DNA of 64,000 nucleotides from positions 36,066,501 to 36,130,500 of the forward strand of contig CM074865.1 of NCBI GenBank assembly GCA_037501455.1, read 5' to 3'. The DNA comes from Lantana camara. Taxonomy: Eukaryota; Streptophyta; Magnoliopsida; Lamiales; Verbenaceae. The stretch's first letter is position 1. Every line of letters begins with the position of its first letter. Made by a program: the position numbers and the translations under genes. This document shows positions 22,254 to 33,579 of the stretch, one piece after another. The notes beneath the pieces are model-generated. The model worked only from the letters and a program-made list of their open reading frames with translations, did not search any database and was not told the DNA's origin.

Positions 22254-23214
22254 GAGAGATGACAAAGTTTCAGCTCCCTTATGGCACGCTAGATTAGGAC
22301 ACATTTCCAAGAACAGAATTACCAAGATAAACACTTTAGGATCATTCTCTGAAAATGATCTCAAAGAGTTAACTTCTTGCGAATCCTGTCTCAAAGGAAA
22401 GATGTCCAAAGTTCCTTTTAAAGGAACTGTGGAACGTGCCACTAAGGTTCTGGATTTGATCCATACTGATGTTTGTGGACCGCTTAGTGTGAGCACTATA
22501 AGCAATCATCAGTATTTCATAACCTTTACTGATGACTTTAGTCGGTATGGTTATGTATACTTAATGAAGTATAAATCTGAAGCTTTTGAGAAATTCTTAG
22601 AATTTCAAAAGGAGGTTGAGAACCAAACTGGTCACAAGATCAAAGCACTTCGATCTGATCGAGGAGGCGAGTATCTTAGTGAAGAATTCCTTAATCATCT
22701 CAAAGATAATGGGATCATCTCTCAGTGGACTCCTCCGGGAACTCCTCAGCTTAATGGAGTTTCTGAGAGAAGGAATCGAACCCTACTTGATATGGTTCGT
22801 TCCATGATGAGTTTCACTGACTTACCGCCTTCTTTCTGGGGTTATGCCCTAGAAAGTGCAACAAAGATTCTGAATCTTGTTCCCTCTAAGTCAGTCCCCA
22901 AGACGCCCTATGAAATGTGGCATGGTAAAATCCCTAGTTATTCTTACTTAAGAATTTGGGGTTGTCCTGCTTACGTGAAGAGGACAGTGGGAGATAAGTT
23001 AGAATCTCGTTCTAACTTATGCTACTTTGTAGGTTATCCTAAGGAATCCATAGGATACTATTTCTATGATCAATCTGAGCAAAAGGTGTTTGTTTCCAGA
23101 AATGCTACTTTTCTGGAGGAACCGTTCCTTAAAGAAAAGAAAGGCAAGATCATAGAATTAGAAGAAGTACAAAGTGACCCCACGCCACCCACTGAAGAAA
23201 CGTTCCCCCACTGA
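22225..23214 (+). pseudogene. pol: C2 integrase
   Basis: Third coding block. An HHCC zinc-binding domain (His21, His26, Cys52, Cys55: LWHARLGHIS ... CESCLKGK) is followed by the catalytic core with Asp82 (HTDVCGPL), Asp145 (SDRGGEY) and Glu181 (GVSERRNR). The last two have 35 residues between them, the canonical D,D(35)E pattern. GYALESATKILNLVPSK and WGCPAYVK match the copia integrase C-terminal region. All catalytic residues are present. The frame ends at 23214, overlapping the RT frame, where a third net +1 shift occurs (23174-23214). The product would insert the cDNA and make the 5-bp target duplication seen. Confidence 0.95.
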
Positions 23215-24919
23215 TCAACCACAACCAATCACGAATTTCGATACACACGAAAATCCTCCTCTAAGGCGTTCTGAACGTACTCCTAGACAGCCGGAGAGAT
23301 GGTATGGATTCTTCCATGAAATCTCTCAAAAGGATAATGATCCTTTAACATATGAGGAGGCACTTTCAGATTCTGACTCTGAACAGTGGATAGAAGCCAT
23401 GAAATCCGAAATGGATTCCATGAACTCCAACCAAGTTTGGACCTTGGTAGATTTGCCTGATGGGGTCAAACCCATAGGTTGCAAATGGATCTTTAAGAGA
23501 AAGCTTGGAGTTGATGGAAGCATTGCAGCCTACAAAGCAAGACTGGTTGCAAAAGGATTCACTCAAAGACCCGGCGTGGACTTTGACGAAACCTTTTCAC
23601 CAGTTGCAATGCAAAAGTCTATTCGGATCATGCTTGCCATTGCTGCATATTATGACTATGAGATATGGCAAATGGATGTGAAAACTGCCTTTCTCAATGG
23701 TGACATTGACAAAGACATTTATATGGAGCAACCCATAGGTTTCACATTCAGTGGGAGTGAGCAAAAGGTTTGCAAACTCCAAAGATCAATCTATGGATTG
23801 AAACAGGCTTCTAGGAATTGGAACATTCGATTTGATGAATCAGTCAGAGCGTTTGGCTTCATCCAAATTTCGAATGAATCATGTGTGTATAGAAAGGAAT
23901 TGGAGACCTCAGTGCAATTCTTAGTACTTTATGTTGATGACATCCTTCTTATTGGGAATTCGAAAGATGACATGAAAGTGACTAAGTTATGGTTATCGAA
24001 CCAATTCGAGATGAAAGATCTTGGTGATGCGTCCTATATCCTTGGAATTAAAATCTATAGAGATAGATCTAGAAGGTTAATAGGACTATCACAGTCGATG
24101 TACATTGACAAAGTATTGAAGAGATTCAATATGGAGTCAGCGAAGGTTAAGAACCTTCCTATGAGTGTAGGAACATGTCTTTCAAAGAAGATGTGTCCTA
24201 AGACCAACCTTGAGAAGGAGAGAATGACTCATACACCTTATGCATCAGCAATAGGTAGCATAATGTATACAATGTTATGTACTCGACCGGATGTGGCTTA
24301 TGCACTTAGTGTGACGAGTCGTTTCCAATCTGACCCTGGAGATGGTCACTGGGCTGCCGTGAAGAATATTCTTAAGTACTTGAAAAGTACTAAAGATTTA
24401 TTCTTAGTTTACGGAGGTCAGAAAGATCTTACTGTCGAAGGATACTGCGATGCAAGCTTTGCATCTGACTTAGATGATTTTAAGTCAATGTCAGGATACA
24501 TTTTCTGCCTAAACGGCGGAGCAGTGAGTTGGAAGAGTTCCAAGCAAACAACCACTGCAGATTCGACCACTGAGGCCGAATACTTAGCTGCAAATGATGC
24601 AGCTAAGGAAGGTGTTTGGATTAGAAACTTCATTCAAGAGTTGAATGTTGTTCCTAGCATGAAAGACCCCATTACTGTGTTTTGTGACAACACTGGGGCG
24701 GTTGCTCAAGCAAGAGAACCAAGATCTCACCAACGGACCAAGCACATTATGAGGAAGTATCACCTAATCCGTGATATTATCAAAAGAGGAGATGTGCAAA
24801 TTGAGAGGGTCACATCAGCAGAGAACGTGGCAGATCCACTTACTAAACCCCTTAGTCGAGAAGCTTTCCAAGGTCATCTTCAGAAGATGGGACTTAGAGT
24901 AGCTTTAGAATGGCTTTGA
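23174..24919 (+). pseudogene. pol: C2 reverse transcriptase and RNase H
   Basis: Fourth and longest block. The copia-type RT domain runs from about residue 75: WTLVDLPDGVKPIGCKWIFK, KARLVAKGFTQRPGVDFDETF, QMDVKTAFLNG (Asp168), and LYVDDILLIGN with YVDD at 253-256. Ty1/copia RNase H follows from about residue 420 (GYCDASFAS with Asp426, TTEAEYLAAND, FCDNTGAVAQAREP) and ends with NVADPLTKPLSREAFQGHL. The stop is just upstream of the polypurine tract, the usual end of copia pol. No stop or lost catalytic residue is visible within the domain, so it looks functional if translated. Its only defect is the frame offset from integrase. Confidence 0.95.
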
Positions 24920-24920
24920 C

Positions 24921-24935
24921 GGGCAAGTGGGAGAT
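24921..24935 (+). other. C2 polypurine tract
   Basis: GGGCAAGTGGGAGAT directly precedes the 3' LTR; primer site for plus-strand DNA. Confidence 0.95.
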
Positions 24936-26886
24936 TGTTAGGAATAGTGCCCTAGAAAGCCGATTGTATATCCGCTTTGTGCTTTTCCTTATTGTAATCA
25001 CAGACAATCTTTGAATAAAATAACGAATTGAGGCAACACTTCTTTATATGCTCTTGTTTGGTATGCGTTTACTTTAGCTGTGCATGTATGAGAACTCCCC
25101 TAATCCTGATGACTTTAGGACTCTACCATTTAGGTGAAATGGTTCATAAAACGAGCCCTATATCACATGAGTCATGATTAGTAAGATACTCCAAGCCGAT
25201 GAGTCCTACAGACAGTGGGAGTGTCAACCTGACTCCTCTAAGGCTTGCTTGTGGGATCACGCCCTTAAGAAGGACCACCTTGTTTCATGGAGGTGCAAAG
25301 TGTATAGTTGATACGTGCGTGATACATGAGGGTGATTACTTTAGTAAGTAAGTTCACTGAGGTGCCCCGTGTGAGAACATTCCTAAATGGGAAAGGAAGT
25401 TTCTATTTCAGGAAATGGAAACTTCCAGATTAGGAAATATCTCACGAGTCATTGATGTGATTAATTGATCCTTAGACTTGAGGTTCCATGTTACTTTATG
25501 AGTTAACTCTGTAGTCTTTGGTATAAGCTTTAAAGGGTGTCGCCTTAGACAACTGATTCAAGGCTTATGCTGGGGCTGCACAAGTGATTCATGAAAGTGA
25601 ATGAGAATCAAGAAAGGACCTACACTTGCATATGCAAGGTGATCTCTTATTGTGTAAGTCATTCATATGCCATATGGAGTCCTTGGCCAAGGCAGTAGAT
25701 CAAGACATCAAGAAAAGGGTTTCTTGGATTGAGATCAAATGGATATGAAATGCACTTAGCTTTAAGACCAGATTATTAGGGTTCTGATTATTCCCTTGCC
25801 CTAGATCTTGGTTGAGAGATAGTAAGTAGGAGGATTGTATCTCACATGAATCAATGACTTAAAGGTTCTGTCGAATCCGAACATTCCAATTCAGCTAGGG
25901 GTTAAACACCTGTTGCTAGACTATGGTCGTTTAATCTGTGGACTGATTAATTAATTAGTGAATTAATTAATTAGGGTCACTGCTAATTGAATTGAGAACC
26001 TAGAGGGTCACACACAACAACTTGGTTACATGAGTTGAGGCTTGAAATTGATTAAACGAGTTAATCGGGCCAAGAGGGTTCCACACGTGTGAATTCACAC
26101 GTGTGGCTCACGTGAGTGACACGTGTCACTGTGACACGTGTCACACACGTGTGTATATATATATATATTATATATATTAAATAATTAATTAGTTAATTAT
26201 TTAATAGACTTTGGTTTAATTTTGAATTAAAAAGAAAGTCTAATTTTGGAGAAAATAATCTAGTTAATTAATTATGAATTAATTAATTAGATAAAATAAG
26301 TTATTTATTTTATAATAAATAAAGTATAAAATTATCCAAAAATAGTTTGGATATTTTTAAGCTCTCTTAAAAGTTGACTAGAATTAGAATTCAAAGTCAA
26401 AGTTGGAAAATACTTGATGATCAAGTAATAGGAGAGAGAGGAACCAAATCCTTGTTCAAAAAGGACAAGGTTCGGCCGCCCCTCCCCTTTCCTATATATA
26501 GGGGAGCTCATGCTCCCCTTTAGAGCTAATTGACAATTCTTGGTTCATGTGTTGAACACCTTCCTTTCTCCAAGATTAAATTAAACCCTAGGTTAAGCCT
26601 AAACACTAACTAGAGAACTAGCATCCTTACTAGTTAGATTGTGATCAAGTTGGTGGACTTTCTCTAGAGACTTCAAGTTAGAAGTTTGAAGATTCGAGCT
26701 TTACCAAGGAGAGGGGATCAAGCCGCGAGAAGAGCGTTCTTGGGTGGCTTGAAACGCTTCAAGAAAGAACAAAAGAAAAGTAAGTTTTCTATCCCTACGA
26801 ATTTGGTTACACGATTGCGAGTTCAAGGTCCTTTTGTTGGGAAAATTTTTTAAATTCCGCTGCTTTCTGATTCCTGTTTTCCAACA
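24936..26886 (+). repeat. C2 3' LTR
   Basis: Same length as the 5' LTR with about four substitutions and no indel seen. It repeats the G-box array (26081-26151) and TATA/hairpin (26493-26518). Confidence 0.97.
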
Positions 26887-26891
26887 TAGCC

Positions 26892-27157
26892 CCCTCACTC
26901 AGTCAGTGGACTGACCCTCGTCCCACCTATGTTTTTAGTTTGCAGGTGCAGATTGTTGGATTTTGAGCTAGGCGGCGGTGTGTCGTGTCTGTCGAGTCTG
27001 TGCCTTATGTTAAGTTCGTTAGGTTTCTGTTTCAGTTATGTTTGTATTTTGTAAATGTATATACTCTGTACAGGTTTATGTTTATGGATTGTATTATTGG
27101 AATTCGGGATAGGTTCGGACAGGTTCTTGGATTAGTTGAACCCGTCTTTTTTGTGAT
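26892..27157 (+). repeat. V2: truncated LTR, right part
   Basis: Resumes V-family sequence after C2, with CTCACTCAGTCAGTGGACTG and TTTTTAGTTTGCAGGTGCAG, matching V at about 51366-51420. It stops at AACCCGTC, where V continues for about 260 bases to its GTGCTACA end, so the LTR tail is missing. The right border is approximate. After it a G1 stretch, gatatcctatg, appears twice (about 27158 and 27208). Confidence 0.7.
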
Positions 27158-27938
27158 ATCCTATGTCGTGCAACCCTTCCATCACCCGAAGGAGGTTGGT
27201 ACGATGATATCCTATGTTTTATGTTTTCGTTTGATATGTTATGAGGAGTTGGGGTGGTTTGTGCTCGTACTCGCCGAGCTTTGGTTTGATATGTTGATTA
27301 TGAAACGGGATAGGAGCTTTCTTTTATGATGTGATATGATTATGTTAAGTTTGTTATGTTTTGATAAGTTTAAGAATACATTTGATTTGAAAATGGATTT
27401 TAGTGTGCAAAACTCTACTCCCGATTCATAGTCTTTTGTTTAATACGTGATTTGCTCTATATGTATATGTATGTGGGTGTGCGTTAGCCCGCTCACTCAG
27501 TCGGTGGACTGACCCTCTTCTTTCAACTTTTAGTTTGTAGGTTTTGGTTCGAGCTAGGCGGAGAGGTGTGTCGGTCGGGTTCTCTAGTCTTCTTGATCGA
27601 GTTGCATTCTTTTTGCTTACGGTTGTAATTTTGTATAAGCTTTGTATATTATATTGGAATTATGAATTATTGGATTTAAGTATGTTGTAATGTATGTTTA
27701 TTCGGGACAGGCTTCTAGGGATAGTTGAACCCGTTGTTTGTTTGATTTATATTTTGTATTCCTTATGCATGTTTCCGCTATGTTCATTGTTTTACGTGCT
27801 CTTGTCTTGGTTTAGCTCCGCCTGACTTAGCGTGTGCGTAGGTCCCTGTTTGCTTAGTCTTGGGCTTATGTATGGATTTCTATTTCATATGTGGGTTAGG
27901 TGCGGGGGATGTGGTGGCTCGCCGCTTCGTACGCTACA
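27158..27938 (+). repeat. G1 5' LTR, segment 3
   Basis: Matches the 3' LTR at about 33485-33579 and 46382-47075. It contains the uninterrupted GAGTTGGGGTGG target of Y (about 27248), the CAGTC-GGTG-GACTG hairpin (27498-27511) and the TTTTAGTTTGTAG/GTT...GCTAGGCGG block. It ends GTACGCTACA. Confidence 0.85.
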
Positions 27939-27946
27939 TCCTAAAG

Positions 27947-27976
27947 TGGTATCAGAGCTCCTGGTTGCAAAACCAG
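27947..27976 (+). other. G1 primer-binding site and post-PBS hairpin
   Basis: TGGTATCAGAGC at 27947-27958 lies 8 bases (TCCTAAAG) after the LTR and matches initiator tRNA-Met. Two bases later, 27961-27976 is CTGGTT-GCAA-AACCAG, a perfect 6-bp hairpin with a GNRA loop. Confidence 0.92.
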
Positions 27977-28211
27977 AGTTCTAGTTTCGGGTTGTGTCGA
28001 TTATAGGTTGTTCGGCTTAGGAACAATGTGCTTATGTGTGTATTGCATTAAGATTTGCTAAGTTGTGTGCTTTATCTCTATTAACTTACTAACTTTTTAA
28101 CCCGTATTTGCCTTGCATATCTTGATTGCTCTAGGTTAATTTCCCTAAGTGTCATAATCACTTAGTAATGAGCATGCATATCTATATATTGGTCTAGCTA
28201 CGCTTTTCAGG

Positions 28212-28874
28212 ATGCCGCCACGACGACAAAACTACGGGCATCTACCTCATCAACACCCTCACCCATCTTTCAACGTCGAGGAGTTCATGACCGCAATGTC
28301 CCAACAATTTCAATCCAATCAGGAACAACCCCCAACTTTAGTGCAACCTCTAGATCCGATGGTGGTTATGTTCAGATATTTTAAGACTTTTAATCCTCCC
28401 CAATTCAAACGTGGTGATGATATTCGTGCTGAAGAGTGGCTATCCGAGATAGAAAGCATCTTCGAGGTTTGGCCGTGTCACCCTACTTACAAGGCACGCC
28501 TTACTTCTTATCTTCTCCAAGGATAAGCTCGACAATGGTGGACAAGGGTTAGGTCACCAATAGAGACGACAAATGAAGAATTAACTTGGGATGTGTTTGT
28601 CCAAGAGTTCCCGAAGAGGTATACTCCTTCAGTTTTGAGAGGTCGAAGACTCGAGGAGTTATGTATGTTGAAACAAGGAAATGGAACGGTAACGGAATAC
28701 CTCGAAGAAGTTGAGAGGTTGAGTATGTTCGTGCCCCACATCACAAATGACGATGGTATGAAGGCTCGGTACTTCATGGAAAGTCTTCGAGAAGAGCTCA
28801 AGGAGGCTCTAATTGCAGAAGATACGAGTATTTGGGCTAAAGCTACGGAGAAGGCATTAAGGGTTGAAATCTGA
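28212..28874 (+). pseudogene. gag: G1 gag relic (Ty3/gypsy type)
   Basis: Starts ATG at 28212 (MPPRRQNYGHLPHQ), 254 bases after the PBS. The retrotransposon-gag fold is recognisable: FRYFKTFNPPQFK, AEEWLSEIESIFEV, YKARLTSYLLQG, then after the break ARQWWTRVRSP, TWDVFVQEFPKRYTP, LKQGNGTVTEYLEEVERLS and ARYFMESLREELKEAL. An in-frame TAA at 28524-28526 replaces the codon expected between LLQG and ARQWW. The frame ends at 28872. A degraded double zinc-knuckle-like stretch follows near 29043-29150 (CAHCGGTNH and CYVCSSSEHQ). No protease or pol follows. It resembles chromovirus-type gag, but the lineage is uncertain. Confidence 0.88.
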
Positions 28875-29159
28875 AGGTTAAACATAGGTGCAAGGAAAGA
28901 GATCCCGGAGAAAAAGCTCGAATTGGGTTCCTGCTTAAATCTACAAGCAAGTGGAACCACATACCGTGGTGCTCAAACCGGAAAAGGGCGTCGGAGGAAG
29001 CATAAAGCCGGAAAGCTCCCGTAATCCGAAAGAGAGTTTCAACCGTGCGCACATTGTGGAGGAACCAACCACACTTATGATAGATGGTGGATCAGATTAA
29101 AGAGGTGTTACGTTTGTAGTTCCTCGGAGCACCAATACCCAATTATAAGAGAGCTAAAG

Positions 29160-31110
29160 CTTCTAAACCGGGGCGTCAAAATTAATGACTTCTAGCTGGA
29201 GACCGGAATGAGCTCGGGAATAGAGGTAATTACATTCATAGCACGAGCATCCATCTCACGTTGCATCTTTATACTTACTTGTGATGTGTGTTATGCATTA
29301 TTATTCGTTGTTGCCTTCTTGTTTACTTGATAACAATGTGATACATAGCATATGCAAACCTAATCTATCATGCATAAGTTTAATGCCTCAATGGTAGCTT
29401 GCACGATATACCGTACCACCAAAGATGTCTCTCCTCACGATGGGGAATGTCGGGGGGTAAGATAGGAATAGTAGCTCCAAAAACTCGGGTGACATGATAA
29501 CAAGGGATTGAGGATCTTACAAGAAAGAAGAATTATTACCGAGTTATGTGGGCATTGCTTTTCTCTATAAAAGCGTTACCTCGAACTACAAAGAAGGAAG
29601 TATCTCCAATATGGATCAAACAAGGTAAGCAAGTGGAGCTCAATTCCTAGGGGAGGAAATGGTTGATTCACTATACAACGGGAATATCAAGAAAGAGTGG
29701 ACGGTGGTGGTGATAGAGAAAAATTGATGGAATTCTCTTTTCTTGGGAAAGACACATATCCAGGGAAGGTGGGCGCCATCGTGAGAATTTAACCAGAGCA
29801 AATTAAGAGGAATTGGGGAAATTCTCTTCTTGGAGATTCCTAAAAGATATCAACGCAAGCGTTCCATTTTAATGGGAGATTTATAATGAGTATCACCGGT
29901 ATTTACAAGGAATGGAGTTTCCGTGGTACTAGGGAGTTGAGAGTTCAAACAGTTGTCGAAAATCAAGATAATTAGATTTTATTCAAGCATCCCGGGAGGA
30001 AGAAGAAGCAAGGTTGAATGACGAAATTCGAGACAATTGAATCCCGAAGATAGCAAGAGGGAATGAAGGAGTCTTAAGGGAACGGGGAGTAGCGAAGGTT
30101 CGTATAGGTGTGAATGCTAGGGAATACTTTTCGATGGTCTCGAAGAGCATCCATCCACCGGATCAAAGAATACAAGGGAGTGGTGTCGAGAAGCCGAGAT
30201 CAAAATTTGGCAAGGGTTAAAGATGGCTTAGAAGAGATGGTAATTGGGAGACTTGAAGCAACCAAGAAGCCTGATACCATCATTGTGGGTCGAGTCTGGG
30301 AAGGTTCCAGTTCGAATGAAATATGGGAGGAATTCCTAGGAGAAAGGTATAAGGCAATCCCTCACTTATATAAGGGATTACTAGATGGAACTTGGAGAGT
30401 TGGTTCGAGGTTAGTGTTGACACCTGAAGACGGAGTTAGTGAGAAAGTTGAGAATCAAGCTAGAGGTCCGTTAAAGAAGCCTAAGATCGAGAAAGTCGAG
30501 TTACGGACTCTACAACAACAACCTTGGCTTTTCACTTAATCATACCGAGATCAAGACTTTGAAACAACGGTGCACGGTACACAAATCATTCATGGCACTT
30601 GCATGATGCATCCTTAAATTGTTGTGTGACCCTTTAGTGTGGGCATGTTATTTGTGTTTGTTGTTTGTGGAGAGAGTGGTTATCCTGTGGGACGACTCCA
30701 AGAGTGCGAGTGTGTTGTTGCACGGTAAGTCGAGGGTCGTGGTTAGAACGGTCTTCCGAGGCGAGCATCAAATGGTCGATTAGTTCTCTAGTGAGAAGAT
30801 TCCTTGAGTTTGAAGGTGCGAGTGGTAAGAGTTCGGTAACTGCACCACTCTTGTATTGTCGAGCTCTTGAGCAGTTTGAAACGAATCAAATGGTGGGTAA
30901 TGAATCTCTTCAGACCCACCTATCGTGAGAAACATTTACGCTGCTCCTAGCCGGATCAAGTTCATGAGGAAGTGATGCCATCAAGACCTCAAGGACTTGA
31001 GCAAACCCCTTGTGTATGAAGACCTTACCGGACTAATCCTTGTTGGGATATCATGAACCTCGAACATGGGATGAACACGGGAAGTTGCTCGTATTCTTGA
31101 CTCGAGCGGT
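29160..31110 (+). other. G1 interior without recognisable genes
   Basis: About 2 kb where protease, RT, RNase H and integrase would be expected, but no motif of these can be read. The purine-rich, GGAA-heavy sequence suggests decayed coding DNA or LARD filler. The stretch just before the polypurine tract (30950-31110) has no gene. Confidence 0.6.
30114..30539 (+). CDS. Unrecognised 141-aa open frame in G1 interior
   Basis: I do not recognise this frame. It is basic at the N-terminus (residues 1-45, arginine-rich), then contains KPDTIIVGRVWEGSSSNEIW and a C-terminal half with many charged residues. It lies on the sense strand between the gag relic and the polypurine tract. No other element in the window carries it, so there is no evidence of conservation. 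It may be a chance frame or a fragment of a lost gene. Confidence 0.2.
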   Translation: MLGNTFRWSRRASIHRIKEYKGVVSRSRDQNLARVKDGLEEMVIGRLEATKKPDTIIVGRVWEGSSSNEIWEEFLGERYKAIPHLYKGLLDGTWRVGSRLVLTPEDGVSEKVENQARGPLKKPKIEKVELRTLQQQPWLFT

Positions 31111-31145
31111 GAACCTGGGGGCCAGGTTCTCTTAAGGGGGAAGAT
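31111..31145 (+). other. G1 pre-PPT hairpin and polypurine tract
   Basis: GAACCTG-GGGGC-CAGGTTC (31111-31129) is a perfect 7-bp hairpin. TTAAGGGGGAAGAT follows it and touches the 3' LTR (TGTGACACCC at 31146). Confidence 0.88.
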
Positions 31146-33579
31146 TGTGACACCCGTTCTCTCCGATGAACCAGGTACGAGGTCTCGAGAGAGTTTATTT
31201 ACGTAATTATGTTCTTTTAATTTGACTTATATTTTAAATCTTTTGCTAAGTGACCCTTATGCCTTAAGTGATTTATTTGATGTTTTATTTCTCGTTCTTA
31301 ACTTCTTCGATGTGATTTTATTCCCGAACTTCGTGACTACATGATATAATTGAATTATATGTTTTATGAACTTGTTTATGTATTTATTTTACACTTTTAG
31401 ACTTGTTTGTTCGGGTCTTGGACCCTTTTTCTGGAATCGGGACTTAAGGGCACTTTGCGCACCTTGGGTTCCGGATCGCGTAACTTGAGGTCAGGAATTT
31501 GAATTTGAATTCTGTCACTTCCATTGAACTCGTTTCGATGATTTGGGGTCAATCGAGCAAGCCCCATAACCTTTTAAGCCCATTTGAACCTTCGAATCTT
31601 CTTCCAAACCAAACAGCTTAACCGGTGTGTACTATCCTGCTTGTTTTGTCCATATCCGACCCGTTTTAGCTCCAATTTACCCAAGACTTGAACCCTTTTA
31701 ACCCTAACTCACTCCTCTAATGCCTTTTGGCTGCCCCATTTCGAACTAATCAAGAGAGAGAGGAGAAAGTTCAGCTCCAAGGCAAGAAGAGGAACCATAC
31801 CCATCACTATTCACACCTTGAGGATTTTGAGCTCAGTCTTCATCTTTTCCTTCTACAAGCTTGAAGGTAAAAATGGATTCCTTCTCTCCACTTCTTTTTG
31901 CTCATTTTCATCCATTTATTTCTTGGCCTTGCTTGAGATTTCATGATTTATGAGCTACACGATGAATAGTAAGGGTTTTGTAGAATTCTAGAATCATATG
32001 CATCTCTTCATGTTATCTCTTGATTTAATGCTTATTATATGACCACTTGAACTTCCTTTATACTTTTATGGACTTGTATTTGTTGATGCTTGAGTGTGTG
32101 AAGAGATGTCATAGAAGTTCTTGAGCTTGAATGTATGGAACTTGATGATTTTGCATCCTTTCTTTCCTCCTTCAGATTTGCTGAGTTTGGAACGTGATTT
32201 GGATGAGTTTTGTGCATGGTTTGTGAGTATTTTTGCATCCCTTTCATGCCAATATGTGTTGTATATGTTTTGGCCATGTTTGAGTGAGTTTGCAGGGGTG
32301 AACAGTGCCAATGTTGCGAAGAAGACGAAGTCTGGGGCGACTAACGCCCGTTAGCGGCCCGGTGTGCATTTGGTGCTAACGGCCATTAGTAGCAGCAGGT
32401 TGGGTCTGTACCCGCTAACAGCCATTAGTGGGGAGATGAGGGGCCCGGGGGGGAGGGGGGGTACTAACGTTCGTTAGTCCCCCAGAGGCTTTGGTTCGCT
32501 TTCTTTGTTCGTTTGTTTGTCCGTTTTGCCCATTTTCCTCCCCGATCTTGATCCTTGTGTGTTATGTGCTTGTTTTTATGTAAGAATTGAGATGTCTTGA
32601 CTTTTTATTGTTGATTTTGATATGTTTTATGTATGAATAATATGTTATGATATGAGTATGCAAGTTTTGCTAAGATTTCAAAATTTGTATACGAATGTGA
32701 ACTTGAATGCTTGATGTGCTACCTCTTGTTGTCTCTTTTGCATCACTTACATCCAACTGCATTTACCAAGTGTCTAAATGGTTCATGATCGAGTCTAAGT
32801 CATAAGTTTGTGTTTTTTTGTCTCAGATTTTGGTTCGGGAGGTGTTGGTTCCGCCATTTAGCTTCTTCTTGGTCGTCAATGCTCGTCCGTGAGCACTTTT
32901 GGTATAAGGTGAGGTTTAGGTTTGTTTCTTTTAGTTAATGCCACCTACGACCCTATGTTCTCGTCTTCATGCCCGCATGCAAATATACTATTATATTTAT
33001 ATAATAGATATGTGCTTATACGGTCTGTTTAAGATTTTGCCAAATGAATTCGGGTTTTGAAAACTATAAGTATAAGCATATGTAAGCTAAATGTTTTTCA
33101 ACGAGGCTATGCTCCAAACTGTGTGTGTTCATATCACTTTGGGTTAGGATGACACAGAGAGGTACGTTAGCATATGCTAAGTTGGAAGGTAAGGTATGCT
33201 CTGAAAAGGTATGTATGTTACGTTATGGTATGTTTTGTTATGAACGAGTTATGATAAGTCTGATATGGTATGATATGATATGTTATGTTCGTTTTGGTAT
33301 GATAGGCCCAGAGACTGTGGGTCAGGAATCCCGGGACAGCATCGGGCCGTCGGGCTCGGCCTGGACATAGTCTCCATTATGATAGGATGAACACGTAACC
33401 TGTCAAGAGGTTTGGTTAGGGGATTGAGTCCTCGGGCGTGAGTGCCATGAAACTCACGCCCTAGAATTAATATAATGGATGGTTTAGGGTCGCGCAACCC
33501 TTCTATCACCCGAAGGAGCTTGGTACGTATGATATCCTATGTTTTATGTTTTCGTTTGATATGTTATGAGGAGTTGGGG
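31146..33579 (+). repeat. G1 3' LTR, segment 1
   Basis: Uninterrupted reference for the broken 5' LTR. It shows the empty site of C1 near 32780, the palindrome cassette at about 32336-32480, and the region deleted from the 5' LTR (32956-33339). It ends in TGGGG, the Y target. Confidence 0.9.

Larger units (their letters stand above)
16731..26886 (+). mobile_element. Element C2: complete, very young Ty1/copia element (Angela/BARE-like)
   Basis: Two LTRs of equal length (1951 bp, 16731-18681 and 24936-26886) are flanked by the perfect duplication TAGCC (16726-16730 and 26887-26891). PBS, a 2.3 kb leader, gag, protease, integrase, RT, RNase H and polypurine tract follow in copia order. I count about four LTR differences (near 16942, 17488, 18129 and 18251). 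That is about 0.2 percent, or roughly 0.1 million years at 1.3e-8 substitutions per site per year. Three frameshifts break the coding region, so this copy may have moved with proteins supplied by a relative. The lineage call rests on LTR length, the TGTTAGGAATAGTGCCCTAG start and the gag/integrase motifs. Confidence 0.97.

Noticed and set aside
22200..23214. Programmed ribosomal frameshifting for all three C2 frame changes
   Set aside because: The first break coincides with a 19-bp duplication that explains it, and no common slippery heptamer was visible at the other two. Kept only as an alternative.
27947..27958. tRNA gene fragments at the TGGTATCAGAGC sites
   Set aside because: Only the 12-base complement of the tRNA 3' end is present, placed beside LTR ends; these are primer-binding sites.
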